Part shown: positions 24,470 to 33,325 of the stretch, piece by piece
Layout of the letters: every line of letters begins with the position of its first letter
How positions within the stretch are numbered: the stretch's first letter is position 1
NCBI RefSeq assembly: GCF_003575965.1
Contig: NZ_QWJJ01000017.1
Location: 47,102-111,101 of the forward strand
Source of the DNA: Pseudooceanicola sediminis
GTDB lineage: Bacteria > Pseudomonadota > Alphaproteobacteria > Rhodobacterales > Rhodobacteraceae
Direction: 5' to 3'
Length of the DNA stretch: 64,000 bases
Translations under genes and position numbers: made by a program
Notes under the pieces: model-generated
Databases searched by the model: none
What the model saw: only the letters and a program-made list of their open reading frames with translations
What the model was told of the DNA's origin: nothing

Positions 24470-25000
24470 TTATCCCAGAATTGCGCTGACTCGCGCGGCC
24501 AGCCATGTCAAATCTTCATCGCCCAGGCCGAGGTCGTCCAGATGCCGGGCGGTGTTCCAGAGATACTCCGAGTTGGGGCCCATTCCGCCCGTGGCGCGGG
24601 CGATGATATGGGCCTGTTCCTCAAGCGGCAGACCGCCGCAATATTGCACATGCCCGGCATCGATCACATAGGTGACGGCGTCGACGGTGCGGCCATCCGC
24701 CAGTTCGACCGGCAGGATCTTTTCGATATAGGCCGAGGAGACCAGCTCTCGTTCGCGCAGATAGGCCAGCACGCTCTCCTCCTGATCGGGGGCAACCTCG
24801 AGCGCGAGGCCGGTGCAGGCGGCGCCGGGCTGTTCGTCCAGCGCCAGCACCAGACCAGGCTCTTCCTGCGAACCGCGATGATGGATCGAGGACATGCAGA
24901 AGGAGCGCGCATACCCGGCCAGGCGCGCGACGACCTGCGCCGTCGGCGTGAACCCCGGTTTCCACAAAAGCGATCCGTAGCCGAAAACCCACATTGGCAT
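24470..25000 (-). CDS. ChaC-like gamma-glutamylcyclotransferase
   Basis: A 176-residue cytosolic enzyme starting MPMWVFGYGSLLWKPGF, the substrate-binding YGSL motif of the ChaC family. It continues with the LRERELVSSAYIEKILPV segment carrying the catalytic glutamate, and VTYVIDAGHVQYCGGLPLEEQA. ChaC-type enzymes release 5-oxoproline from glutathione. Length and motifs match bacterial ChaC. The ATG at 25000 has an AGAAGGA site. It is divergent from the DUF2125 gene and upstream of the ExbB-like gene on the same strand. Confidence 0.9.
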   Translation of the reverse strand: MPMWVFGYGSLLWKPGFTPTAQVVARLAGYARSFCMSSIHHRGSQEEPGLVLALDEQPGAACTGLALEVAPDQEESVLAYLRERELVSSAYIEKILPVELADGRTVDAVTYVIDAGHVQYCGGLPLEEQAHIIARATGGMGPNSEYLWNTARHLDDLGLGDEDLTWLAARVSAILG

Positions 25001-25066
25001 CACTGGTCCTTCTCTTTCGGGGCCGTATAAACAACATGGGCGAGACACCGAAAAGGGGGCAGCTGC

Positions 25067-26062
25067 ATGAAACGTCTGTTGATCGTGATTTTGGCGGCGG
25101 CGGCGCTGTGGTCCGGCTACTGGTTCATCGCCGCCCATACGGAAAAGCGCGCGCTGGAGCAGTGGTTTGCCGCGCGCCGCGCCGAGGGGTGGCAGGCGGA
25201 ATACGCCGGATTCGGGGTGCAGGGCTATCCCAACCGGTTGGATGCGGTGTGGCGCGACATGGCGCTGGCCGACCCGGCGACGGGTGTCGCACTCGAGATG
25301 CCGAAGTTCGCCATCATGGCGCTGTCCTATCAGCCCAACCATGTCATTGCCGTGGCACCAAAGCAGCTGACGGTGCGCACGCCCGAGGCCACGTTTCCGA
25401 TCACGAACGACGATCTGCGGGCCTCTCTGCGGCTGCACGCCGGCCCCAGCCTGCAACTGGATCGCGCGCAGCTGACGGGCGATGCGCTGGTGGTGTCCGG
25501 ACCGCAGCCTGCGGCGCTGGATCACCTCAGCCTGGCGATGTCGCAACACGCGGACGACGAGAAGACCTATCGTCTGGGCCTGCTGGCCACCGGCGTCGCC
25601 CCGCCCGAGACGCTGCGCAACCGTGTCACCACGGGAATGGCCCTGCCCGATCGCCTGCAGGAAATGCGGCTGGATGCAACGGTCACCTTTGACAAGCCGT
25701 GGGATATCTCGGCGATAAACCAGGCGCGCCCGCAACCGCGCCACATCGACCTTGCCCTGGCACGCGTCGAGTGGGGCGAGCTGGCGTTGCAGGTCGCGGC
25801 GGATCTGGAGGTCGACGAAAACGGGCAGGCCAGGGGCGATGTCAGCCTTCAGGCGCGCAACTGGCGGCAGATGTTGCAGGGCGCAGTGGCCGCCGGGGCG
25901 CTTGATGCGTCGGCCGCGGGGCTGGCCGAATCGACGCTGGGGCTGATGGCGCGGATGGGGGGCAATCCCGATACGCTCGATATCACCCTCAGCCTGCGTG
26001 ACGGACGCATCTACCTCGGCCCGGTGTCGCTGGGCGCCGCGCCGGTTTTTCGGCTGCGCTGA
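25067..26062 (+). CDS. DUF2125 domain-containing protein
   Basis: A 331-residue protein with an N-terminal membrane anchor or signal (MKRLLIVILAAAALWSGYWF) and a YPNRLDAVWRDM segment typical of DUF2125. It has a beta-rich repeat architecture like lipid-transfer or AsmA-like proteins. The family is largely restricted to Alphaproteobacteria and has no established function. It has an AGGGGGCAGC ribosome site. Its TGA stop forms one palindrome (TGATCA) with the stop of the convergent extensin-like gene. Confidence 0.85.
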   Translation: MKRLLIVILAAAALWSGYWFIAAHTEKRALEQWFAARRAEGWQAEYAGFGVQGYPNRLDAVWRDMALADPATGVALEMPKFAIMALSYQPNHVIAVAPKQLTVRTPEATFPITNDDLRASLRLHAGPSLQLDRAQLTGDALVVSGPQPAALDHLSLAMSQHADDEKTYRLGLLATGVAPPETLRNRVTTGMALPDRLQEMRLDATVTFDKPWDISAINQARPQPRHIDLALARVEWGELALQVAADLEVDENGQARGDVSLQARNWRQMLQGAVAAGALDASAAGLAESTLGLMARMGGNPDTLDITLSLRDGRIYLGPVSLGAAPVFRLR

Positions 26063-26986
26063 TCAGCGGCAGTACCCGACCCCACGGCTACGCGGGGCCG
26101 TATCGAAATGAAAGTGGTTGCGGTGCTGGGCGTCGGATTCAGGGCCCAGCGTGGTGCCGAAGATCTGGCAACCCGCCGCATGTGACGCCTTCAGGATGCG
26201 GCCCTTCTTGCCCTTGCCCCAGTCGTTCAGCACGCTGAGGGTGCTGCCATCGCGCAGGCGTATCGCGGCAATGTCGATGGCGTGCCCCTTGCCATGTTCG
26301 GAAATGCGCGCGCCCTTGACGTGGTTTCGGGTACGGCAGGCATAGCTGCCCGCAATCTGAAGCCCGCTGACGCCGCCGCCGTAATTGCCCACAACCGGCA
26401 GCAGCCCCTTGTCGACCCAGGTGCGCACCGCCGTCGCGGTGTTGCAATCCATCAGGGCGCTGGTCGACAGCTTGACGCCGCGGACGGACTGCACACGCAC
26501 GGCATTGTCGATCCCGCAGGCCGACAGGCCGGCGGTGACACGCCCGACGACGATACCCTGCAACGCCGGGTCGCCGCAAATCTGGCCCTTGACCTGCGCG
26601 ACCTTTGGCGACGGCGGTGCCGACTGCTGAACGCGGGCCAGCGTGCGGATGTCGCCAGGCCGAGCCTTGGGCCGTCGGGAGATCTGGATGCCGTCCGGGG
26701 TGGGTGGCAATTCGCGCGTCACGCCCATCGTCTCGGCCCGCGCCGGATCACGCGGCGCGGTCGCGATCGCGGCCAATGCGGCCTCGGGCCGGGCAAGCGG
26801 GCGGAGTTTCGGCGCGGGACCAGCGGCCCTGGCTGATGGCTCGGCGGCAGGGTCCGCAGCGACCGGTGGCGTTGCAGGGGCCGCCAGCACGCGGGGCGAG
26901 GCAAGGGGGCGCAGCGACCGTTCGGGGGCCTGCGCAACCGCCGCAAGGGGCAGAAGGCAGAGCAGCCCGAACAGCAGCGGCTTCAC
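26063..26986 (-). CDS. Extensin-like C-terminal domain protein (secreted)
   Basis: A 307-residue protein. It has a signal peptide ([20 protein letters not shown], initiated with GTG), an Ala/Pro-rich linker up to about residue 130, and an extensin-like domain. That domain has GQICGDPALQGI, CNTATAVRTWVDKGLLPV, GSYACRTRNHVKGARISEHGKG with the conserved His, AIDIAAIRL and HRNHFHFDTA. The SEHGKGxAIDI and HxHFD pattern resembles LAS-type peptidoglycan peptidases, so a periplasmic cell-wall role is inferred. The GTG at 26986 overlaps the tyrC stop by 4 bases, so it is translated as the third gene of the hisC operon. Confidence 0.88.
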   Translation of the reverse strand: MKPLLFGLLCLLPLAAVAQAPERSLRPLASPRVLAAPATPPVAADPAAEPSARAAGPAPKLRPLARPEAALAAIATAPRDPARAETMGVTRELPPTPDGIQISRRPKARPGDIRTLARVQQSAPPSPKVAQVKGQICGDPALQGIVVGRVTAGLSACGIDNAVRVQSVRGVKLSTSALMDCNTATAVRTWVDKGLLPVVGNYGGGVSGLQIAGSYACRTRNHVKGARISEHGKGHAIDIAAIRLRDGSTLSVLNDWGKGKKGRILKASHAAGCQIFGTTLGPESDAQHRNHFHFDTAPRSRGVGYCR

Positions 26987-27897
26987 TTGCGCCCTGCCAC
27001 GCGCCCGAAGTCGGGCGCATCGGTATCCTGTCCCGCGTCGATGATGCCGCGCCGGATGGCACGGGTGCGGGTGAAATAGTCGAACAGCAGATCGCCGTCG
27101 CCGGTGCGGATGGCGCGTTGCAGGGCGAACAGTTCCTCGGTGAAACGCCCGAGGATTTCCAGCGTCGCGTCCTTGTTGGTCATGAAGACATCGCGCCACA
27201 TCGTCGGATCGCTGGCCGCGATCCGGGTGAAATCGCGAAACCCGGCGGCGGAATACTTGATGACTTCGCTGTCCGTCACGCGGCGCAGATCGTCGGCCAC
27301 GCCGACCATCGTATAGGCGATCAGGTGCGGCGTATGCGATGTGACGGCCAGCACGAGGTCATGATGCTCGGCATCCATTTCCTCGACGTTGGACCCCAGC
27401 CCTTCCCAAAAGGCGCGCAACTCTGCCACCTTGGCCGCGTCGCTGCCCTCGACCGGGACCAGCAGGCACCAGCGGTTGTCGAACAGTTCGGCAAAGCCGG
27501 ATTTCGGGCCGGAATGCTCGGTGCCTGCAAGCGGGTGCGCCGGGATAAAGTGCACGCCATCGGGGATATGCGGCTGAACCGCCTCGATCACCGCTTTCTT
27601 GACCGATCCGACATCCGAAATGACGGCCCCCGGTTTCAGGTGCGGCGCGATTTCAGCGGCGACCGCGCCCATGGCCCCAACGGGCACGCAGAGGATCACC
27701 AGGTCGGCGTCGGCCACGGCCTCGGCCGCCGTGTCGCATATGGTGTCGCACAACCCGATGCGGCGCGCAGTGTCGCGGGTGGCGGCAGAACGGGCATAGC
27801 CCGTGACCTGCCCTGCCAGCGCGCCACGTTTCGCAGACCAGAAGATGGACGAGGCGATGAGGCCCAGCCCGATCAGAGCAACCTTGTTGTAGATCAC
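26983..27897 (-). CDS. Prephenate/arogenate dehydrogenase family protein
   Basis: A 304-residue NAD(P)-dependent enzyme. The N-terminal Rossmann motif is [13 protein letters not shown]. It is followed by [32 protein letters not shown] and [15 protein letters not shown], with the catalytic His region of TyrA/TyrC proteins, and a C-terminal helical domain. It converts prephenate or arogenate to the tyrosine precursor. It starts with GTG at 27897, overlapping the hisC stop by 4 bases. Co-transcription with hisC fits a role in aromatic amino acid synthesis, since HisC-like enzymes also transaminate aromatic keto acids. Confidence 0.92.
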   Translation of the reverse strand: MIYNKVALIGLGLIASSIFWSAKRGALAGQVTGYARSAATRDTARRIGLCDTICDTAAEAVADADLVILCVPVGAMGAVAAEIAPHLKPGAVISDVGSVKKAVIEAVQPHIPDGVHFIPAHPLAGTEHSGPKSGFAELFDNRWCLLVPVEGSDAAKVAELRAFWEGLGSNVEEMDAEHHDLVLAVTSHTPHLIAYTMVGVADDLRRVTDSEVIKYSAAGFRDFTRIAASDPTMWRDVFMTNKDATLEILGRFTEELFALQRAIRTGDGDLLFDYFTRTRAIRRGIIDAGQDTDAPDFGRVAGRK

Positions 27898-28985
27898 GCG
27901 TCCGCTCCGGCCTTGAACTGGCCGATCGCATGGGCCACGCGGCGGCAGGAGGATTCGTCGCCCACCGTGATGCGCAGGCAATGCGGCAGCTTGTAACTGG
28001 CGACCCGGCGCACGATCAGGCCACGCCCCTTGAGAAAACTGTCGCAGGCCTCGGCTTCCTCGGCGCTGGCGAAACGGGCCAGGATGAAGTTGGCGCAGGA
28101 CGTATCCGAGGGCACGCCGTGTTCGGCCAGCGCCTCGGCCAGCCAGGACCGCATCCGCGTGTTTTCGGTGCGGCTGCGAGTGACATGCGCCTGATCCTTG
28201 ACGGCCGCTTCGGCGGCGGCAAGCTGGGCATTCGACAGGTTGAAGGGGCCGCGAATGCGGTTCAGCACGTCGATGATCGCCTTGGGGCCGTACCCCCAGC
28301 CGATGCGCAGACCGCCCAGACCGTAGATCTTTGAAAAGGTCCGCGTCATCACCACGTTTTCACGCTGCTCCAACAGCGCCGCACCGCCATCGAACCCTTC
28401 GACGTATTCGGCATAGGCCCCGTCCAGCACCAGGATCGCCTGCGGCGGCAGACCGTCGGCCAGACGCGCAACCTCGTTCCCGCCGATCATCGTGCCGGTG
28501 GGGTTGTTGGGGTTGGCGATGAACACCAGCTTGGTATTTTCGGTGCACCCCGCCAGCAGGGCATCGACATCTGTCACCCGCTCACGCTCCTTCACCTCGA
28601 CCGGGGTGGCCCCGGCGGCAAGGGCGGAAATGCGGTACATGCCAAAGCCATGCTCGGTGAACAGGACCTCGTCGCCCGGACCGGCATAGGCCTGACACAG
28701 AAAATGGATGATCTCGTCCGACCCGACGCCGCAGATGATGCGGGCGGGATCAAGACCGTGCTGGGCGCCGATCGCCTCGCGCAGGGCGGCATGGTCGGTG
28801 TTGGGATAACGGTGCAATTCGTACGAAGCACGACGGAAGGCGTCGATTGCCGCCTCGCCCGCGCCATAGGGGTTTTCATTGGACGACAGTTTGACGACGT
28901 CGCTGACGCCGTCGACTTTCGACTGGCCACCCTCATACAGGGCGATTTCGAGGATTCCCGGTTGGGGCGTAATCGTTTGGGTCAT
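27894..28985 (-). CDS. hisC: Histidinol-phosphate / aromatic aminotransferase
   Basis: A 363-residue class I/II PLP aminotransferase. [18 protein letters not shown] is the N-terminal HisC signature. [15 protein letters not shown] and LDGAYAEY bind the cofactor, [20 protein letters not shown] carries the PLP lysine, and [14 protein letters not shown] is the C-terminus. It serves histidine synthesis and, next to tyrC, probably tyrosine/phenylalanine synthesis. The ATG at 28985 starts the hisC-tyrC-extensin operon, whose genes overlap by 4 bases each. Confidence 0.93.
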   Translation of the reverse strand: MTQTITPQPGILEIALYEGGQSKVDGVSDVVKLSSNENPYGAGEAAIDAFRRASYELHRYPNTDHAALREAIGAQHGLDPARIICGVGSDEIIHFLCQAYAGPGDEVLFTEHGFGMYRISALAAGATPVEVKERERVTDVDALLAGCTENTKLVFIANPNNPTGTMIGGNEVARLADGLPPQAILVLDGAYAEYVEGFDGGAALLEQRENVVMTRTFSKIYGLGGLRIGWGYGPKAIIDVLNRIRGPFNLSNAQLAAAEAAVKDQAHVTRSRTENTRMRSWLAEALAEHGVPSDTSCANFILARFASAEEAEACDSFLKGRGLIVRRVASYKLPHCLRITVGDESSCRRVAHAIGQFKAGADA

Positions 28986-29284
28986 TGTCTCGCACCTTGC
29001 AACGGACCAACTTCTAGCCGCGAAACAGGGGCAATGAAAGATGAAGTCTGTACCAGCCGCGAAAAGCCTGCCGCGCCCGCACACTGACCCAGCGGCAATG
29101 GCACCCGGCGGGCAGAGGGGACAGGACCAACAGCGGCAAGAAAGCAGACCCATCAGTCCAAAGATTTTTCAGCCAAATCAAACGGCTCGGCCCAAGGCGG
29201 CAAACCGACGGCCTGTGCTCGCTCTGGCGCGGGTTGGCCCGGGGGCGCCCCGCCTCGCCGGACGCGGGATATGGGGGCTGACAT
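28986..29284. other. Spacer upstream of hisC
   Basis: About 300 bases between the hisC start and the 3' end of the Omp85 relic. No gene or clear promoter was recognised. The hisC promoter should lie here. Confidence 0.5.
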
Positions 29285-29815
29285 TTATGCCTCAGAAACA
29301 GCGTTCAAAGCTGCCCGGCGCGTCCTGTAGCTTGTCGCAGCTTTCCGTTTGCACCGGTTCCGCGATGTCCAGTCGCAGCAGGCCACCGCCGGTGCGCAGC
29401 ATGAACGCCCCCCCCCGACAGGGATGCGCAGGCCGAAACCGTCGTCGACCATGCCCGCGCCACAGATCCCGCCGCCGCTTGCACCCATCGCCCAGAGGCT
29501 GCCCGTATCGACAAAGATACCCGGCGTGATGTGGGCAGCAATCTCGGGCAGCAGGCGGGCCGCAACAGCTTCCGGCACGGGGCAACCAGACGCGCCAGCG
29601 CGCAGAGGTTGCCGCCAAGCGCGGGCCGCCCCGCCACTGCCGGATGGCGCAACCCGGAACCACCGCAGGAAAAGCCGCGCATCGATGCCCGGCCGACGCA
29701 GAAGCGGCCGCCGATGTGCGACGTACCAGATTGCGACCTGATCGTCGGGCCGCGCAGGCCTCCGGTCAGCATCACGCCCTCCGCAGCGCCCAGCGCCCAG
29801 CGCGGCAAGGTCACG
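29285..29815 (-). pseudogene. Decayed Omp85/BamA-type C-terminal barrel fragment
   Basis: Three minus-strand frames read in succession as the end of an Omp85-family barrel. The first gives SHIGGRFCVGRASMRGF and RPALGGNLCALARLVAP (about 29575-29720). The second gives EIAAHITPGIFVDTGSLWAM and VDDGFGLRIPVGGG (29400-29580). The third gives LRTGGGLLRLDIAEPVQTES and ends in Phe plus a stop at 29292. BamA proteins have the same order: GGxxxRGF, GDALGGN, FVDxGSLW, VDDGFxLR, and a final aromatic residue. At least two frameshifts separate the parts, one in a run of nine C's at 29408-29416. There is no start and most of the barrel and all POTRA domains are missing. It is probably a relic; a sequencing error at the C run alone would not restore it. 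Confidence 0.7.
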
Positions 29816-29910
29816 CAGCGCCCCGCGGGACATGTTCCTCCCGCCGCACTCATCCGCCTGCCGCCCTCCCCATCGACGGGGCAATCCAGAGGCCCCGACG
29901 CCGTTTTCCA

Positions 29911-29955
29911 CACCGTTCGGAAACCGTTTCGATACCGCCCAGATACCGACGTGCG
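29911..29955 (-). repeat. Phased CGGTATC repeat, copy 3
   Basis: Minus strand: CACGTCGGTATCTGGG, CGGTATCGAAA, CGGTTTCCGAA, CGGTG. It has four units at about 11-base steps, one carrying a TTTC variant. It lies just upstream of the Omp85 relic and downstream of rpsD. Confidence 0.6.
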
Positions 29956-30053
29956 AATTACGCAATATCAATGGCTTGGCCCGGCCCATCCGCCACTGCA
30001 CCGACATTGCACCCGCGGATCCGCATGTCCCGCGCTGCGGGGCACCCCCAAAC

Positions 30054-30082
30054 GAAAAAGGGCCGCACCAGCGGTGCGACCC
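30054..30082 (-). terminator. rpsD rho-independent terminator
   Basis: On the minus strand GGGTCGCACC, loop GCT, GGTGCGGCCC (one G-T pair), followed by TTTTTCG. It lies about 25 bases after the rpsD stop. Confidence 0.85.
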
Positions 30083-30109
30083 TTTCGGAGTTTTCGGCTC
30101 TGAACCTGA

Positions 30110-30730
30110 TCAGTTCTGAGCGTAGAATTCGATGACCAGGTGCGGTTCCATCTGAACCGGGTAGGGCACATCGCTCAGACCCGGGGTCCGCACGAAGGTG
30201 GCCGTCAGCTTGGAGTGGTCGGCATCGATATAGTCGGGCACATCACGCTCGGACAGCTGCGTGGCTTCCATGACGACGGCGATCTGCTTGGACTTCTCGC
30301 GGACCTCGACGACATCGCCTTCCTTGACGCGGTAGGACGGGATGTTGACGCGCTTGCCGTTCACGGTGACGTGGCCGTGGTTCACGAACTGACGGGCGGC
30401 AAAGACGGTCGCCACGAACTTGGCACGGTAGACAACCGCGTCCAGGCGGCGTTCCAGCAGGCCGATCAGGTTCTCGCCGGTGTCGCCCTTGACCCGCTCA
30501 GCTTCCGCAAAGATGCGACGGAATTGCTTTTCGGTCATGTCGCCGTAGTAGCCTTTCAGCTTCTGCTTGGCGCGCAGTTGCAGACCGAAATCCGAAACCT
30601 TGCCCTTGCGGCGCTGACCGTGCTGGCCGGGGCCATATTCACGACGGTTGACCGGGGACTTCGGGCGACCCCAGATGTTTTCGCCCATGCGGCGGTCGAT
30701 CTTGTACTTGGCAGACGTGCGTTTGGTCAC
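30110..30730 (-). CDS. rpsD: 30S ribosomal protein S4
   Basis: A 206-residue protein starting [20 protein letters not shown], with [35 protein letters not shown] and the S4 RNA-binding domain [20 protein letters not shown], then [13 protein letters not shown]. It nucleates 30S assembly and binds 16S rRNA. It starts with GTG at 30730 behind AAAGGATATC. It is a single-gene unit with its own promoter and terminator, as in related genomes. Confidence 0.97.
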   Translation of the reverse strand: MTKRTSAKYKIDRRMGENIWGRPKSPVNRREYGPGQHGQRRKGKVSDFGLQLRAKQKLKGYYGDMTEKQFRRIFAEAERVKGDTGENLIGLLERRLDAVVYRAKFVATVFAARQFVNHGHVTVNGKRVNIPSYRVKEGDVVEVREKSKQIAVVMEATQLSERDVPDYIDADHSKLTATFVRTPGLSDVPYPVQMEPHLVIEFYAQN

Positions 30731-31060
30731 GGCTGATATCCTTTCTCTAGTGCGTCCCCGGCCCCTGTGAAACCGGCCCTTTTCCGGCGAACCCCTTGAA
30801 AACAAGGGAGGTCAGCGGACAGGGCCAGCCCCGGCAAAGCCTCGGACTGAAAGGGCGTTGTCCTCTTGGTACGCGGATCCGATCGGGTTGCCCTGCTCTG
30901 ATCCTCGCCCATGACAGGCATCCCCTTGCGGGGGCCACCAACACCAATGGAGCCGCGCTTATATACGCGACCCGGACAGAGTCAATCAGGCAAGGTCATA
31001 AAAATACGGGCGTCGAACCAGTGTTTACAGGGGCCGCGCGCCGCCGAGCAGGGCCCCGGA
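30731..31060. other. rpsD leader and upstream spacer
   Basis: About 330 bases. It holds the rpsD promoter near 30970 and, downstream of it, roughly 220 bases of untranslated leader. The leader includes a CCCCGCAAGGGG hairpin (near 30920-30935, minus strand). No gene was seen. Confidence 0.5.
30958..30985 (-). promoter_or_regulatory. rpsD sigma-70-type promoter
   Basis: On the minus strand TTGACT (30985-30980), a 16-base spacer, and TATAAG (30963-30958). Both boxes are close to consensus. The predicted transcript starts near 30950, leaving a long leader before the GTG at 30730. Confidence 0.7.
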
Positions 31061-31963
31061 TCAGAACTCGAACTTCAGCCGTGCGGTGCCGACGACCTGG
31101 CCCTCCGGCTGGCCCTCGAACTCCGGCCCCATCCAGGTCAGCCCGTAAAACCCGCTGCCGCGGCGCAGCTGCACATGCACCCCCGCACGTACCCGGCTGC
31201 GGGTGTCGCGCGGTCGGGGCATATAGATCGTGTCGTGCACATAGGCATAATCCGCCCCCACGACCAGCGCCGCACCGGGGGCCTTGTCCTGCACCACCCG
31301 GTAACGCTGGCCCGTCACCCGGTCACGCACCAGCAGCTCCGCGATGCCAACCGGGCCAAAGCTGACATCGGCGCCCGCGCGCAACAGCGTCTCGTCCCCC
31401 CAACGGCCTGACAGAAAAGGCCTGAGCCGCGCCGCCCCGATCGCATAGCCGCGCCCGGTTTCGAAGGCCAGCGTCGGATGGACGCCGTCGGGCACCTCGG
31501 CCGCGCGCACCCGCGCCGACGCCGAAGAGATGCTGAGCCAGTCATGCACCGTTTCCTGCAACCACGGCAGCCCGGTCATCGGCCCGGTCAGCACCAGGTC
31601 GCTGCCAAGCGAGGTTTCCAGCCCCTGCCAGTCGAAATGGCTGTGCAGGCCAAAGGACAACATCGTCGCATAGGGTCTGTCGCCCGGCTCGGGCCGACGC
31701 AGCTTGGCCGGGGCCATGATTTCGCCCGCGATGCGCAATTCCAGAATGTTTCCAAACTCTTGCGGCAGCCGCCCCAGCCAGGGATCGCCCCAGATCCGAC
31801 TGGCGCTGGCTGACCCGGTGTGCCAGCGGTCCTTGCCATCGCCCAGAAAGTCGTTGCTGACCTGGCGGCCATACCCCAGGAACTCGCGCGCCGACGCGCC
31901 CCCCGGCAGGCACAGAAGGGCGGCAAGAACGACCGCCACGACCTGGATCCCCTTGCGGTTCAT
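31061..31963 (-). CDS. LpxR-like outer-membrane lipid A deacylase family protein
   Basis: A 300-residue protein with a signal peptide (VVAVVLAALLCLPGGASA). It then has YGRQVSNDFLGDGKDRWHTGS, RPYATMLSFGLHSHFD and repeated amphipathic strands ending in LKFEF, a C-terminal Phe expected for an outer-membrane barrel. The NDxxxGxDxxYT-like start and the DRPYA element match the DUF2219/LpxR family, which removes the 3' acyloxyacyl chain of lipid A. The catalytic Asn/His residues cannot be confirmed without alignment. Single gene, ATG at 31963. Confidence 0.75.
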   Translation of the reverse strand: MNRKGIQVVAVVLAALLCLPGGASAREFLGYGRQVSNDFLGDGKDRWHTGSASASRIWGDPWLGRLPQEFGNILELRIAGEIMAPAKLRRPEPGDRPYATMLSFGLHSHFDWQGLETSLGSDLVLTGPMTGLPWLQETVHDWLSISSASARVRAAEVPDGVHPTLAFETGRGYAIGAARLRPFLSGRWGDETLLRAGADVSFGPVGIAELLVRDRVTGQRYRVVQDKAPGAALVVGADYAYVHDTIYMPRPRDTRSRVRAGVHVQLRRGSGFYGLTWMGPEFEGQPEGQVVGTARLKFEF

Positions 31964-32308
31964 GATGCCTCTCCCCTTCAACTCTGTCCCCACATCCGGC
32001 GCGCCGTCTCGCGGCATCTCGCCGCCGGGTCCCCGGGCCGATGTGTCCGGCCCCATTTTTCCCGGCCCCATTTCCCCGGCCCGATCGGCTTTGGCCCGTT
32101 CGCCTTGGTCCCGATCTGTCTGCTTCCCGCATAACACACATCGAATATTAGAAATTTATTACACCCCACCGGCGAATCCGGGCCAGAACCAGCGTCGGCG
32201 GGCACGCAACTTGGTCAGCCTTGTTGCAAATCTGGTGCAGTCGCGCGGTGGCCCATATCCTTTCGCAACCGCAAGGCCCCCTGCGCCCAAACGCCCCCTG
32301 CACCCATA

Positions 32309-32341
32309 CGAAAAGGGCCACCGCAAATCATGCGATGGCCC
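32309..32341 (-). terminator. Terminator downstream of PLDc_N gene
   Basis: Minus strand: GGGCCATCGCA, loop TGATT, TGCGGTGGCCC with one mismatch, then TTTTCG. It could also work weakly on the other strand. Confidence 0.7.
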
Positions 32342-32395
32342 TTCTGTTCTTGGTCGTGTCTGGTTGGCGCATTCAGCCGCGACCGGCCAACCGCA

Positions 32396-32431
32396 AGTGG
32401 TCAAGCCTCAGGAAGCGGTCAAGCCTCAGGG
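32396..32431 (+). repeat. 18-base tandem duplication
   Basis: AGTGGTCAAGCCTCAGGA at 32396-32413 and AGCGGTCAAGCCTCAGGG at 32414-32431 differ at two positions. It is non-coding, just after the PLDc_N stop codon. Confidence 0.75.
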
Positions 32432-32445
32432 CCAATCCTGCAAGG

Positions 32446-32631
32446 TCAGACGCGTACGCTGCCGCCGCGCGGACCAGCCACCAGCCAAAGGATGAAACCG
32501 ATGACGGGCAGGATCAGGATCAGCAGCACCCAAAGGATCTTGCTGCCGGTCGATGCGCCGGAGGTCAGGGTTTGATAGATGGCATAAATGTCGGCGATAA
32601 GGACGATAAGTCCCAGAAGTCCATATTCCAT
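32446..32631 (-). CDS. PLDc_N small membrane protein
   Basis: A 61-residue protein with two membrane helices (LLGLIVLIADIYAIYQTL and ILWVLLILILPVIGFILWLV) joined by a short polar loop and ending in a basic GPRGG tail. This is the phospholipase D-nuclease N-terminal (PLDc_N) module as a stand-alone protein, common in bacteria and without known function. It has its own terminator downstream. Confidence 0.85.
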   Translation of the reverse strand: MEYGLLGLIVLIADIYAIYQTLTSGASTGSKILWVLLILILPVIGFILWLVAGPRGGSVRV

Positions 32632-32770
32632 TGTCCGGCTCCAATTGCTTGCATGGGATGTTGCATTTGAAACGCCGCATCACCCGGTTTTGTTCCGCGC
32701 CCGCGCCTTATGCCCTTTGCCAGCACCCCCGGCCGGTCCCTGCCTGCACCGCCAGTTAGGTAACGCCAGA

Positions 32771-33325
32771 TCAGTGGTGCAGCGCCATCCAGATGGTCGT
32801 TTTCACCATGGCCCCCGCCTCACGCAGCCGCGCCCGAAGCATCAGGCCGGGCGGAATGTCGTCGTCGGGCGCATTGGCGCTTTGCGCATCCAGCCCGAAC
32901 CACACCGCGATACGGCGGGCGCGATAGGCGTGAAAGCTGTCGGTCACGACCAGAACCGGCCCATCCCACAGCTCGGGGTATTGCGCCAGGGCGTTGCCGA
33001 TATTCGAGATGGTGTCCTTCGAACGCACCTCGACGCCGATCACCTCTCCCGGCACCCCGGCCTCGATCAGCATCCCGCGCATGACCTGCGCCTCGGCGGG
33101 GGGATGATTGCCGACACCGCCGCAACAGATCAGCCGCCCCACCGCGCCGGCCTGCCAGAGGTCGATGGCATGGCGCACGCGGCGCTCCAGCGCGGGCGAC
33201 GCGACGCCACCGGGCCAGACCGCCGCCCCCAGAATCAGGGCCACCGGCAGGGCTGTCGTGCCCTCCTCGCCCGGCGCCGCGTCCTCCGTCGCACGCAGCG
33301 GCATGGTCTCCCCTGCGCGGCTCAC
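32771..33325 (-). CDS. YdcF family (DUF218) protein
   Basis: A 184-residue protein with the DUF218 pattern: [61 protein letters not shown] and [18 protein letters not shown]. coli YdcF binds SAM; others act in envelope biogenesis. The GTG at 33325 overlaps the uvrB stop by 4 bases (GTGA). An ATG 7 codons in is an alternative with an AGGGGAG site close by. Confidence 0.85.
   Translation of the reverse strand: MSRAGETMPLRATEDAAPGEEGTTALPVALILGAAVWPGGVASPALERRVRHAIDLWQAGAVGRLICCGGVGNHPPAEAQVMRGMLIEAGVPGEVIGVEVRSKDTISNIGNALAQYPELWDGPVLVVTDSFHAYRARRIAVWFGLDAQSANAPDDDIPPGLMLRARLREAGAMVKTTIWMALHH

Larger units (their letters stand above)
31964..32445. other. Spacer between LpxR-like gene and PLDc_N gene
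   Basis: About 480 bases. It contains a CCGGCCCCATTT-type duplication near 32047-32075, an AT-rich stretch at 32140-32165 that could hold the LpxR-like gene's promoter, the terminator of the PLDc_N gene (32309-32341) and an 18-base tandem repeat (32396-32431). No gene seen. Confidence 0.5.

Noticed and set aside
29305-30007. Intact protein genes in the region between hisC and rpsD
   Set aside because: Each frame shows only part of the Omp85 pattern, and the rest is frameshifted composition; treated as one pseudogene.
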